This document shows, in pieces, positions 1-11,553 of a stretch of DNA of 64,000 nt (the first letter of the stretch is position 1; each line of letters starts with the position of its first letter). Below the pieces are notes generated by a model. That model saw nothing but the letters and a program-made list of their open reading frames with translations, was not told the origin of the DNA and did not search any database. Location of the stretch: contig JBANSL010000014.1 of NCBI GenBank assembly GCA_037127255.1, positions 71,159,646 through 71,223,645 of the forward strand, given 5' to 3'. The translations under genes were made by a program, and so were the position numbers. The DNA comes from Persicaria tinctoria (lineage: Eukaryota; Streptophyta; Magnoliopsida; Caryophyllales; Polygonaceae).

Positions 1-21
1 TTATATCGCTTCAATTTTGAA

Positions 22-170
22 ACGTTTATAACTTTTTACTCAGTTATCGGATTCGAGCTTATAATATATCAAATCGAAGCTATCGACGAGAGGAATATGT
101 ATATTAAATTTCATTTTTGATTGGGGGGGCGACTGCCACCTCCGATCCTTTAAAGGATCCGCCCCTGCTT
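22..170. repeat. dispersed repeat, hAT-like end
   Basis: The stretch from about 28 to 95 matches the block at about 7455-7510 closely (shared text includes ataactttttactc and cttataatatatcaaa). Both are followed by a G-run and a CCGCCC-rich end. The right end here, GGATCCGCCCCTG, reads CAGGGGCGGATCC on the other strand, which resembles hAT-type terminal repeats. The left end lies outside the window or is lost. Assignment to hAT is an inference. Confidence 0.4.
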
Positions 171-559
171 GGCGGTAAGAATTAAAAATCTGAGTCCTGC
201 AAGCGCCATTGAAATTAAGGGCTTTCTCCAAATCCATGATTGATACGATGAGAAGGACCGAAATCAAGTCGAGAACTAGTGTTTGATTGAATCTATAAGT
301 TGAGTTTTGCGGGGTTTGGGTCTTCAATGGTAGATTCTAGGGATTCAGGTGTGTCATAGTTCTCTCATACAACCCCTAACAATGGTTGAAATCAAAGGAA
401 TTGAACGGATGTACGTGTTTTGATTTCGTTTTTTCAATGATTTGAGTGGATTTGATCTTTAATTTAGATGAATTTGAAAGGGGGTTTTGGTCTTGATTTC
501 AATGGCATATAAGTGAAAATTGGATATTTAAACAAGGGTATTTTTGTCATTTTCATTCA

Positions 560-716
560 GATTTACACAGAAACTTAACGGAATTGAAGAGTGGGTGGCT
601 ATTTGCTAATTGAGACTTTATAAAGGGTGGTTTCCTTCAATATTGAATTTAAGGGGTGGTTTTGAGCAATATACCCCATTTAAGGGTGGTTTTCTGCAGT
701 TTACCCTAAAGTAAAA
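560..716. repeat. Mutator-like arm fragment
   Basis: Repeated GGGTGGTTTT blocks at about 626-700 end in GTTTACCCTAAA. This resembles the right arm of the complete palindromic element at 15011-15702, which has the same GGGGTGGTTTT blocks before GTAAATTTCCC. Only one arm is seen, so the partner arm may lie left of the window. It is probably a relative of that element. Confidence 0.35.
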
Positions 717-1029
717 AAGGAGAGTAATAATTGAGGGTAAATTAATACATTTGTTAATTATCGCCTTAAAATTTGTGAAATAAGCTAAAATGACAAAGTT
801 TTACCGAACAGATGGAGTATGTTATAACCAAGTAGAATGGTTTAAAGCTCAAAAAAAGCTCGGCTCGAGCTAGTTTATTTTCTAAACAAGTCAAACTTGA
901 TCAAAAAAATAAGCTCGTTTAAAAATTGGGCCCAGTCTAGCTCGAGCTCGTTAATTAACAACTAAACCAAGCTTGAATATGCTAAAATCGGCTCGTTCAA
1001 CTCGAATAACACCCATATCTCTACCTGCA

Positions 1030-1145
1030 TATATATAGGTTTAGTTTAGCCGTTTAGGTGTATCGAGTCGAAGAGAGTGGGATTAGAGCATCTTCAACCT
1101 AAGCCCTATTTTTAAAATAAAAATAAAGAATTTGAAGAAAATCCA
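1030..1145. repeat. dispersed repeat, paired with 6850-6965
   Basis: The text around 1035-1135 (ggtttagtttag, then gtttaggtgt, then gagtgggattagagcatc) recurs at 6851-6960. Both run into an AT-rich tract with aaataaagaatttgaagaaa. It is a dispersed repeat on both sides of the first MOSC gene. The GAGCATCTTCAAC string resembles the end of the 284-bp inverted-repeat element at 45771, so a PIF/Harbinger-type origin is possible. Confidence 0.35.
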
Positions 1146-1554
1146 ACAAAACGACACAGCTAGCGATTAGGGCATGTTTGGCATGCACATTTTTTAATCT
1201 AGCTTAAGATTACAATCTAAATAAAAATTTAATCTAACTTAAAATTATAATCTAGCTTAAAATTGAACATCTTGTTTGGCATGACTTTGATTATCCGAGC
1301 TTTTTGGAGATTAAATTATCAAATTACCAAAATTGATCTATTTTATTTGATGCATGATTTTAGAGTCCGGTCATATTTGGCCCGGGCTATAAAGTTCTTT
1401 TATAAAAAAGAAAATAATATATGACTTTATAGCCTAGTAACAAACAAGTCCGGGCTGTGATTCTTGATATGATCTACATGATTTATTGAAGCAAATTAAA
1501 CATATAAAGTACATGCACTGTGTTGCAAGTGAAGTCACGTGTGGAGCCTGGTAA

Positions 1555-1728
1555 GCCACGGCCCTGCAAGCCCTCTTCATCCCCAACACCACCACCATTT
1601 TCAAGGGGTTGGAGCTTCCACCAAGGTTGCAGCTTTATGAGTCCAGATTCACCAAAACACCCTCCCCCACAACAGTCCTGGAGGGCCCTTATGTAGTTAT
1701 GTGGGCAGGTCCATCTTCCCCTCCTTAA
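1555..1728 (+). other. coding-like fragment, unidentified
   Basis: A stretch of 57 open codons follows an in-frame stop and ends at TAA (1726-1728). It is clearly richer in GC than its surroundings, and the translation looks protein-like (for example PPRLQLYESRFTKTPS and LEGPYVVMWAGPSSPP). There is no ATG near its start, so it would need an upstream exon, and I found none. It could be the last exon of a lost gene or a captured fragment. I do not recognise the family. Confidence 0.2.
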
Positions 1729-4528
1729 GGCTCATCAGGCTATAATTTATAAGAAGACATACATCATTAGTTATATGCTTCCTCCTCTTTCGTTTTTATT
1801 CCACTTGTTCACATTCACCAATATCCAATCATAGGCATCACAGTTGACCATAAGTAATTAAATATAATGATTTTTTAACAATATTTTCTTTTGAAATTTA
1901 GGATGCTAAGAAGAAAAAGACAACTTTAAAAGACAAAAAGAAGACAGAAAAAGGCTGAAGAGTCAATAGATGCACCTGATTGTAGCTCAAACTGCAATGC
2001 AAGTTTGGGTTTTTTCTGTTGGATTGAAAACAATATTATGATAATATAATATCAAAACTCCCCATATCAGACCAGGAATCACAAGTAACATCAGACTATA
2101 TAGTACACATTGGCATTGTTACCCCCCACATAATCATCCTTGGCCATGAAATTTTCTTATGCTACCAAATAATAAATTATTTCGTTCTCATGCTAAAGCC
2201 TCATTAACATTGATGATACAGATTAACACAGAATGTTGCAAAAGCCAGTTTGATGGTGAGCAATTGAGCATTGAGCAATGTTGAGCAGATTCATAAAAAT
2301 AAATAATAAATAAATAAAAACTTGTAGACTCCAACTAATTCCAAGACATTACAAGTTTTTCTGTCATGACTATGTGGTCTATAGTTTAAGAGCAGTTCAT
2401 TGCTGAGAATGTAACTAGTAGCCACTTAAAGTTACAGAAATAAAAATTTCCATGATGTAGATTCAACAAGGGAGACCTTTACTCATTTATTACCCAGTAT
2501 GTAAAAACTAAATTCTTTATGTTCTAATCACCATGAAGGAAAAAAAGGAAGGAAAAGAAACCGCTCCTTGAGAACAACCGTCTATGTAGTCAAAGTGAAT
2601 AAGAAATTAAGAATACAAGGTCTGTTTTTACATATGAATAGGTAACAAGGTTCATGAGGTTAGTAAAAAATCCCACCTTTCCAAAAGAAAGGGAGAGAGA
2701 GTAAAAAATCATGGCAGTAGGCAGAAACCCATCAAGATCTTATAAATTTCTCATAAGATTTATATAATCTAAAAAATTCTATGCACTTTTTATAGTCACA
2801 CAAATTAAATTTCCCATTACCAAACCTGTTTTTACATATATATTACAGAAAACCAAACCTGTTTTTAAAAAAAGAGCAATGAATTCTTCCCTAGCAACCC
2901 AATAAAAATACATCTTTTGTGGCACAATTAGCCTACCTCTTCAGTGTTAAAGACTTAGGATTATTACTATGGAAACATTAGCATATCTCTACGAATTTGA
3001 GATGCCTGTTTCCAAGGAATGTAATGCCACAGCAAGTGAATTTGCTGATGATATGAGGTTAATCAGGTTGAAGCTCCTAGCTTCGATTTTTGGTCACATG
3101 TGTGATATGCAGTTCAGGGCTCAGCATACCATTTATTAGCTTCTAGGTCAGTAGCAGATACCTTTAGTAATTTTTAGCCATCAATTAGTTATTTCAATCA
3201 AAAGAATTGAAGCACGAGAGGGGCAAACTTCTCCTCTGTAAAAATAGATTAGATGCTCCAGTTACTTATGGAAAGTATCACATAAACAATTAGATGTTTG
3301 GAATCCCCCTTATTGTTTTAGTACATGTAGGAATTAGGATGCCAAAATACCACTTAAATCGACTCTCTGACATCCTTATTTCCTATGAATAATTTACAAA
3401 GGATTTTCTTATGGACACCAAACTAATCTACAAATTGCAAATTCAACCACACCCACCAACAAAGAAACCCATTCAAACTAGAGTGGATTACAAAAGGAAA
3501 AGAAATCGTTAGTTGCATCCACTGAAGGGTAACAAAAATTAACAAAAACAAAACATAGATAAACTTCTCATCCTCAAATCCCCATTCACAGATGCTACAG
3601 ATTATCAAATTAAACAATTTCTTCATCTCTTCATTTCCACCAGCATGGTCCCTAACATGAATTCAAAGAATAAAATACTAACTCGAACTTGGTGTTTGGG
3701 ATACATCAAGTGTTGACTCGTATCGATATCAAATCAAATCAACTCGAACTAAATTAAATACCACAAGAACATCAAGTACACAAAAGAGAAATTGGGGCGT
3801 TTCATAACCCTCAAATCGCCCAAATAAAACCCAAACAATTAAATGCAAAATTGATGATAACAGGGTTGTTGCCAATCGAAATTGAAATCGAAATTGGGGC
3901 CGTTACCTGAAGAGCGTGAAAGTGAAAGAATTTGATGGAGAAGGCGAATTGGAACCTGCAAAGAGCACCTGTAAACAGGCAAATAGATCAGTGATTTCAA
4001 AACCCTAATGAGAGATCGAATCGATTAGTTGTTGTTAAAATCCAATCCATATTGTACTAATTTCGCATAATTTGATTCAATATAACACAACATTACTTGA
4101 AATTGAAAACCCTAATGAGAGATCGAAGAGCACCTGCACCTCTAATGGAAGGAGAACTCGAAGGCGGATATGGAAATAGACGATGGCGAAGGGAGCCTCT
4201 TGAATCGTCCTTTTCAATCTCAAAACGAAAACGCTTTCCCGTTTCATCCAACGCTTGCTGCAGGGAGATGCCGGAGAAACGCTTGCAAAGCTTTTGGAGG
4301 AGATGAAGTGGGAGCGTTTTGAAAACACGATTGGCCCTGCCAAACGAGGATACTCAGAGCTTTTGGAAAACGTTGTATCTACCGCTCTATCTAACGCTGT
4401 GAAAAGCTCCCGCCAAACATGCCCTAAGTGGTCCATGATCCTGGCCTTATTTTACAGAAAACGTAATAAAAGGAGGAGAAATGTAAATAAGCATAAGTTG
4501 GGTGTCTCAATAATTCTACTCGGCGAGA
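1729..4528. other. gene-poor AT-rich stretch
   Basis: I see no convincing gene here. There is one 56-codon open frame (2969-3139, plus), which starts at ATG and encodes a mixed-composition peptide unlike anything I recognise. At about 3907-3955 a minus-strand block bounded by CAG and GTAACG looks like a possible noncoding exon. The 4100-4430 stretch is GC-richer and ends with the inverted form of AGGGCATGTTTGGC. That string also occurs at about 1167, and in variant form at 34153, which suggests the end of a DNA transposon. Confidence 0.3.
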
Positions 4529-6547
4529 CTAGACTCCAACCGGTGCCTCAGCAGTTGAAGTGTACTTCTGGATGACATGAACCGGATCTCCCACTTCAAT
4601 CAGCATCCCTTTTCCACCACCAATGGAGTCCTTGCAAACCATGTTCTGTCCAAAGTAAACCTGCACGTACCCCCAAAGTTTCAACTAGTTAATCATCAAC
4701 CTGCATATTCGTTTCAACAGCGCAATTTTGTGAAGCTCGGAAAAATTAACTATTAGGTTGAGGGAGACAGCAGAATGCACACCTCCCCTTGCTTGTTCTT
4801 GTTCGGACGTAAGAGTTTGCCTGATCTGTGTGTCTTGAGGACTTCACGTACTTCGGGGTTAGCAGCCCCGGTTTCTTGGTTGATTGTAGGCACCTGAAAA
4901 GAACTAGTATCGATCATGATTGAGCTACCATGGCGAGTAAGCAAGTGGCGACACTTTGTGTATAGAAGAAAAGGGCTTTTCTTTAACCTTGCAACGGGCG
5001 CACAACTTAACGCCATTGAAGGTGAACTTGTTGATTTTGATTTCCTTCCACAGATCCTCCTCGAATGGTTCGCCCCCTTTGACAACAATGCTGTAACATC
5101 AAAATTGAATGAACTGATTTGCATTCGTCATGAAGCAGATCGATGCAGCAAAACTAAAAGAGTGGATTACTTGGCTCTAAATCGGTTCATTGATACTGGA
5201 TATGGCATAAGCTTGTTCAGTGCATCTATTGAGTCCTGCACAAAACAACAGAACAAGATCACCCATCTGAGATACCTTCCAAATGAAAAATCGAGTTGAC
5301 GAACCTGGGAGGCAAGCAAGAACGGGGTCTCGTCGGAAAACATGATGCTGTGTCCATGAGCATATGCAGGTTCAGTCTCTCTAGTCACTCCAGCTGCAAG
5401 CAATTGATCTATAAGTTGGAAGTAACTGAAAAACTGCGAAAAACGATAGGCAAAATCGAGCTTTCAGAAGCAATTTCATCAATTTGGAATAACTCACTGG
5501 CATCAAAGCGCACCAGACGCGCAGCTTTACCAAGGTAGCTCGAGAACCACCGAGCTGCCTCGTCTCCTTCGTCCAAGGCCGGTCCAGTCCAGTCCCATAC
5601 ACCAACCCCATCCACCTTAATCCCCGAGCTGCTCAAAGGAACCTTGAGCGCGCTCATCCCAGGCGCACGAACCACTGCATAGTCAACACCGGGTCAGTTG
5701 TGAACTACGTTGTTGCGACATAGAGAGGTCCAATGGCGCAATCAACGGTTGAATTTACCCAAGTAAGAGGAGCTCGAAGGCTGCCAGGCCTCAGCGAAGG
5801 CCTCCTTTGGCAGCTCAGTTTCCACAAGGGCGAGCTTCGGCTCCACACTTTGAGTGCACAGCCTCCCTTTCGAGTTGATAATCAGCCATTGTCGGTCCCA
5901 TCGAAACCCTATAGAGTTGGAAATTACGCTAAAATACTATCAAACCAAAGCTTTTCTATCAAATTCAACTTCAGCAAACACTTTTACAGGTTGAATTTCG
6001 CAAAAAACTGTACCACGCACCAATGCGCCATGAATTTGTACCGAGGAAATAAAAAGAAACGATTTTTATCGAAAACAAACGCTAGTTAGGTCATTTCAAA
6101 TGCCGGAAATTGATGAATTGGGGGAGTACCGGTTGGACATATAGGAACACGGGAAACGGAGATTCCACGGCAGGACTTGATGGGGTAAACTACAATCGCC
6201 GACACCTTGGCCGAGCAGTCGCCCATCTCTCACTCTCTGTAAATTACACTAACAGAGTCAATGGTGGTGTTGATGGTGTTGATGTATAAGGGAAATAGGG
6301 AATCTAACAACCTCCAAATCACTGTATCATATATTCATATCCCCTTCCCTCTTCAGACGGTGATCATGTTATCAACGTAATCTAATGTGTCAGTGTCATT
6401 TGTCATTTTGTCTCCCCGCCCCAATGATTTACCAAATTTACAGTTCATCTCCTTCCTTTTTTAGATTTTAGCCTTTGTTCTGAACCATTTGTTCTGAATT
6501 TGCAAAATTACCCCTTCTTTACAGAGCCAAACAAGCTGAATATGTTT
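4519..6547. repeat. segmental duplication unit A
   Basis: This block matches 9319-11331 through exons, introns and about 320 bp upstream of the start codon. Similarity begins at CGGCGAGAC just past the stop codon and ends at the shared text ccaaacaagctgaatat. The two units are direct repeats about 4.8 kb apart, so this is a tandem duplication of the whole gene with its promoter. Transposon-like sequence now separates the units. Confidence 0.85.
4529..6226 (-). CDS. MOSC-domain (mARC-like) protein, copy A
   Basis: Eight exons (6226-6130, 5908-5759, 5674-5498, 5393-5305, 5235-5171, 5090-4988, 4893-4783, 4660-4529) join in frame to give 307 residues. All introns are GT-AG. The ATG follows an in-frame TGA two codons upstream, which fixes the start. 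The protein has an N-terminal MOSC beta-barrel part (YPIKSCRG about residues 15-22, GFRWDRQW about 33-40) and a MOSC domain with NRFRANI, the CARCK motif whose last Cys (about 226) fits the molybdenum ligand, INQETG, and FGQN. The family (mitochondrial amidoxime-reducing component type) binds molybdenum cofactor and reduces N-hydroxylated compounds; that role is inferred from family. Copy A departs from the usual family residues at YTQR (CTQS here) and RFRPN (RFRAN here), unlike copy B. No clear targeting peptide is visible. Confidence 0.9.
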
Positions 6548-7436
6548 TTTTTGAATTTGCTCAACCTGGAGCATTTAGACGAAGTCGTTTTGATATTAGT
6601 TTGTATATGAGTGGTTTATTAGTTGTTTTGTAGTATAAATCAGACAAGTTGTGCTTTCAGTTGTAGCTGAATTACACACTTCAATCAAAGGGAGAAAACC
6701 CTCTCAGGCTCCCATGTTCAGACTTCATCTTCTTCCTTGACATTTTCCTCCATTTTCGATTCACAAAAGCTTGAATCTCATTCAAGTTTACATATTGTGT
6801 GTAGTTCAGAGAATAGAGATCGCCATAGAAGACCTGCATACAGTATATAGCTAGGTTTAGTTTAATGGTTTAGGTGTGTTAGTGTGTATCGAGTGGGCGA
6901 GAGTGGGATTAGAGCATCTTCAACATAAGCTCTATTTAAATAAAAATAAAGAATTTGAAGAAAGACCATATAAAATGTAAAATAGAGATTTTTAAAGAGA
7001 TATATTTTTCCTCTATATTTTCAGAAACAAAAAAATCTCTAAAGATTAGTTATTATATAATAAAATTCACTTTAAATAAAGAATATTTATAAAATATAAT
7101 AAATGCAAAATTTTATAAACGGAAGAAGTTGGGATGTTTGGATGTTTTTTTTTTTCATTTTAGAGACTTTTTTTTAGAGGAGTTGGGTATGTTATCAATA
7201 ACAAAGACGACCACTTACTCATTTTTTTTTCTCTTTTCCTACCCTAATTTTAAACATTATTTATTTTTTTATTACAATATATTTTCACTTTTTATACCTT
7301 ATCTTAAAAGATATTTTCTACAAACATGGAAAACCTCATAACTTTTTTGAAATTTATTTTCATATTTTCTTTTCCTTTATTATGTGTATCATCCTATATT
7401 TCTTTTTATGTGGGTTACCTCTCTACCAAGGTAATC

Positions 7437-7591
7437 AGGGACGGAGATGTTCATAACTTTTTACTCGGTTATCGAATTGAGACTTATAATATATCAAAAC
7501 GAAGCTATCAATGAGTAGAATCAATATAGGAGATTTGTCGGATGAGGAGGGGGCGAATGCTCCCGCTTGCCCCCGCCTAGCTCCGCCCATA
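7437..7591. mobile_element. short hAT-like nonautonomous element
   Basis: The left end reads CAGGGACGGAGATG and the right end CTCCGCCCAT, so the ends are inverted GGCGGAG-like repeats. The interior matches the repeat at the left edge of the window. I could not find a convincing 8-bp target duplication, so the boundaries and superfamily remain tentative. Confidence 0.4.
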
Positions 7592-8029
7592 AAGATAACC
7601 TCTTTCATTCCCTTACCTTAAGATATAAGCTACAACCAACAAGTTACCTTTTATGACCTAAAGGTAACCAAAACCCTTGGTTGTTGATGCTCTTAAAAGT
7701 TGGGTGGCTAGAGTAAGAGGTCTAGTATTCAAGAAGCTAGGGTTGTACACAGTCTATTTTATACTTCAAATATAATATGGAGTACAAGTTTTCCTTTTGA
7801 AGTTGTGTTTGTGGGGACTCGGATTCCCAACATTATCAGTTGTAGACTTATAGTTGTTGAAGACTCCACCTTAATGGTAAGACTTTGAGTTTTTGAGATG
7901 CTAACCTGCATGTCGATATTAAAGGATGATGAAAGACAAAACTGGACTTGGTTTCAAGGTCTTGAAACCAAGGCCAAAATGATTGATCATTACATTCTGA
8001 ACGATACATTCTATTTTATTGTATTTCAT

Positions 8030-8830
8030 ATTGTAGGGAATATCGTGAGTTCAAATAGTTTGGGTCGTATGAGTCTAAGCATATGAACCTCATTATTAGG
8101 CCTTAATATTCATTGAGGTGGATTATTCGAAAATATATTAAGTGTATATCCTAACTTGTCTTTTGTAGAAAGTTTTGGATATTAAAATATTTTTCAAATT
8201 CGGGCTCAAAGGCTATATAACGATTCTCGGCAATATTGGCTCCATCAAATCCTCTAGAAGTGTGTGTGAGCATATGTGGAAGATTGTGTATTGAAGTTAT
8301 ATATGGAAAGAAAAGATTTGGAGAGGTTCAAATTCAAACGATTCCTTTCCTATCATCCATGAAGTTGGGAACGGCTATAAATAGATGAATGCAAGAGAAG
8401 ATCCATATACAATATTGCAGCAAAAAGTTCAAGTGATCACAAGTTCTCCATAGCATTATTCATCTTAGTTTCTCTCACAAGTTCTCATTGTTCTTAGCTA
8501 GTTTACTTTTTGAGAGTTGAGGAAAACACTTGAGCATATCGTACAATTCATTTGTATTTCTCTAATAAGAGTATTTCATACTCAAACGAAACGCAGTTCA
8601 GTGTGTGGTGAGGGCTTTTATTTCATTTGTAAGGTTGGGTTGCTAGAATAGAAGCGGTGAGACTTTGTATAGAAGAAAGAAAGTTCTTCTAGGATATTCT
8701 ATGGCTCTAAGGAAAGTGAAATAAGAAGCATTTGAATCCTATGGGTTGGATAACCCTAGACAGGGACGTAGGTCAAGTTCGTGCCGAACCTCGTTAACAA
8801 TTCGCTTGTTCATTTATTTATTCTACATTT
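8030..8830 (+). mobile_element. probable solo LTR (copia-type)
   Basis: The block has the layout of a plant copia LTR. A TATA box (CTATAAATAG, about 8375) is followed by a transcribed-looking leader and the phrase GACGTAGGTCAAGTTCGTGC then CGAACCTCGTTAAC (about 8765-8800), which is typical of the downstream end of many copia LTRs. No gag or pol sequence follows. The exact ends and a target duplication were not found. Confidence 0.4.
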
Positions 8831-9318
8831 ACTTTGTTTACTTTATTTCTTTCGGTTTTCGCTTTGTCAAATTTTGATAGTCATATCAAGACCTTGACAA
8901 ACTGTTTTGAAAAATCTGTGAAAAGGTTTTTGTTTTGTGAAAATCGTGCATACTCTATTCATCTCCCTTCTAGAATATTATTCATTATCTGGACTCTTAA
9001 GTTGTCACTCTCTCCCGATGACAATGAAGTACAGAATTGATGAATTAGCTGGAGTCGTCACCATCTTTGGCTGACTGGTCGAGCGATCGATCTAAATTAT
9101 AATACAATGAAGCCAATGGATGGGATGGGAGATACCTCTTGGACAAACATTTACTACTTACTTACTAGTAGTTGCCAAACAGATTGTCGACATGACGACG
9201 ACGAAATGTTGCTATGTTACATCATAGTCTGTCTTTGCCCTCACCTTCAAAACTCAGTTTGAAGTAGCCTGGAATGTCATCAGCACCTTATTTCATAAAT
9301 GGATACATAGATTATACA

Positions 9319-11331
9319 CGGCGAGACGAGGCTCAAACCGGTGCGTCAGCAGTTGAAGTGTACTTCTTGATGACATTAACCGGATCTCCAACTTCAATCA
9401 GCTTCCCTTTTCCACCAGCAATGGAGTCCTTGCAAACCATGTTCTGCCCAAAGTAAATCTGCACCCCAAAAGTGAAAACTGGTTATTTATCAGTCTGCAT
9501 ATTCGTTTCAACAGCGCAATTTTGTGAAGCTCGGAAAAATTAACTATCAGGTTGAGGGATGCTGCAGAATGAAGCACACCTCTCCTTGCTTGTTCTGGTT
9601 CGGACGCAGATGTTTGCCTGATCTGTGTGTCTTGAGGACTTCAGCTACTTCAGGGTTAGCAGCCCCGGTTTCTTGGTTGATTGTAGGCACCTGTAATGAA
9701 CCAGTATCATGATTGAGCTAAAAATGGCGAGTAAGCAAGAAGAAAGGAGCTTTTCTTAACCTTGCAACGGGCGCACAACTTGATGCCATAGAAGGTGAAC
9801 TTGTTGATTTTGATTTCCTTCCACACATCCTCCTCGAATGGTTCGCCCCCTTTGACAACAATGCTGTAACATCAAAATTGAATGAATTGATTTGCATTCG
9901 TCATGAAGCAGACCGATGCAGCAAAACTAAAAGAGTGGCTTACTTGGGTCTAAATCGGTTCATTGATACTGGATATGGCATAAGCTTGTTCAATGCATCT
10001 ATTGATTCCTGCACAAAACAACAGAACAAGATCACTTGTCTGAGATACCTTCCAAATGAAAAACTCTCTTTGAATCATCGAGTTGACGAACCTGGGAGGC
10101 AAGCAAGAACGGGTTCTCATCGGAAAACATGGTCCTGTATCCAGGAGCATATTGAGGGTCAGTCTCTCTAGTCACTCCAGCTGCAAGCAATTGATCTATA
10201 AGCTGGAAGTAACAGAAAAACTGCGAAAAACGATAGGCAAAATTGAGCTTTCACAAGCAACTACTGAGCAATTCGATCAATTTGGAATAACTCGCCGGCA
10301 TCAAAGCGCACCAGACGCGAAGCTTTACCAAGGTAGCTCGAGAACCACCGAGCTGCCTCGTCTCCTTCGTCCAAGGCTGATCCAGTCCAGTTCCATACAC
10401 CAACCCCATCCACTCTATTCCCCGAGCTGCTCAAAGGAACCTTGAGCGCGCTCATCCCAGGCGCACGAATCACTGCATAATCAATACAGGGTCGGTTATG
10501 AGCTATGTTGCAACATAGAGAGGTCAGAGGTCCATTGGCGAATTAAAAGGTCGAATTTACCCAAGTAAGAGGAGCTCGAAGGCTCCCAGGCCTCAGCGAA
10601 GGCCTCCTTTGGCAGCTCGGTTTCCACAAGAGCGAGCTTCGGCTCCACTCTTTGAGTGTACATCCTCCCATTCGGATTGATAATCAGCCATTGTCGGTCC
10701 CATCGAAACCCTAGAGAGTTGGAAAATGCGCTAAAATACTATCAAATCAAAGCTTTTCTATCAAATTCAACTTCGGAAAACACTTTTAAAAGTTGAATTT
10801 CGCAGACAACTGTACCAAGCACCATGAATTTGTACCAAGGAAATAAAAAGAAACAATTTTTATTAGATAAAACAAACGCAAGTTAGGTCATTTCGAATGC
10901 TGGAAATTGATGAATTGGGGGAGTACCGGTTGGACAGATAGGAGCACGGGAAACGGAGATTCCACGGCAGGACTTGATGGGGTAAACTACAATCGCCGTC
11001 ACCTTGGCCGAGCAATCGCCCATCTCTCACTCTCGGTAAATGACACTAACAGAGTCAACCTGATGGTGTTGATGGCGTTAATGTACAAGGGAAATAGGGA
11101 ATCTAACAACCTCCAAATCACTGTATCCCCTTCCCACTCCAGACGGTGATCATGTTTTAAACGTAATCTAATGTGTCAGTGTCATTTTGTCACTTTGTCT
11201 GCCCTCCCCAATGATTTACCAAATTTGCAGTTCATCTCCCTCCTTTTTTAGATTTTACCCTTTGTTCTGAACCACTTGTTCTGAATTTGCAAAATTACCC
11301 TTTCTTTACAGAGCCAAACAAGCTGAATATT
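9319..11331. repeat. segmental duplication unit B
   Basis: This is the second unit of the tandem duplication, matching 4519-6547 including the upstream region. Shared upstream text such as acgtaatctaatgtgtcagt in both units shows that the promoter was copied too. Sequence beyond 11331 has no counterpart beside unit A. Confidence 0.85.
9333..11023 (-). CDS. MOSC-domain (mARC-like) protein, copy B
   Basis: Eight exons (11023-10927, 10710-10561, 10472-10296, 10180-10092, 10008-9944, 9863-9761, 9690-9580, 9458-9333) give 305 residues, with exon lengths identical to copy A except the last. The protein keeps family residues that copy A lost (MYTQRVEPK, NRFRPN, DPQYAPG). The molybdenum-ligand Cys lies in the motif preceding VPTINQETG, as in copy A. 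The predicted role is molybdenum-cofactor-dependent reduction, inferred from family. One oddity is that the donor of intron 3 reads G/GCGAGT where copy A has A/GTGAGT, so correct splicing needs a GC-AG intron. If that intron were retained or skipped, the protein would be truncated or frameshifted. Copy B lies about 530 bp downstream (in transcription terms) of the start side of the neighbouring mutase gene. Confidence 0.87.
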
Positions 11332-11553
11332 ACTTACTTGTTCATCACAGTGATTTATGAGTTATAACTTATAACACAATCCCAGTATGAATTTTATTTA
11401 TTCAACTCAATAAAAATCCAATACAGACTCCAAAAATTATTCAGCTTGCCTCAACAGGCTCTCAAAACCATGATGAAATGCAAAACTCTAGTGAACTTAA
11501 ACTTGCAAGTGTATACTATAACTCCCTATGCCTCTTACTATTGGCCTAGACGC

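Larger units (their letters stand above)
6548..9318. other. transposon-rich spacer between MOSC copies
   Basis: No host gene is visible. The spacer contains the dispersed repeat at 6850-6965, a very AT-rich tract at 6960-7380, the hAT-like repeat at 7437-7591 and an LTR-like block at about 8030-8830. None of this is present on the other side of copy B, so it was inserted or acquired after the tandem duplication, or marks where the units were pulled apart. Confidence 0.6.

Noticed and set aside
4077..4575. Overlapping open frames on both strands (about 106-119 codons)
   Set aside because: They mirror each other in a GC-richer block that ends with a dispersed transposon-like sequence. No domain, intron or conserved motif is visible, so they look like chance frames.
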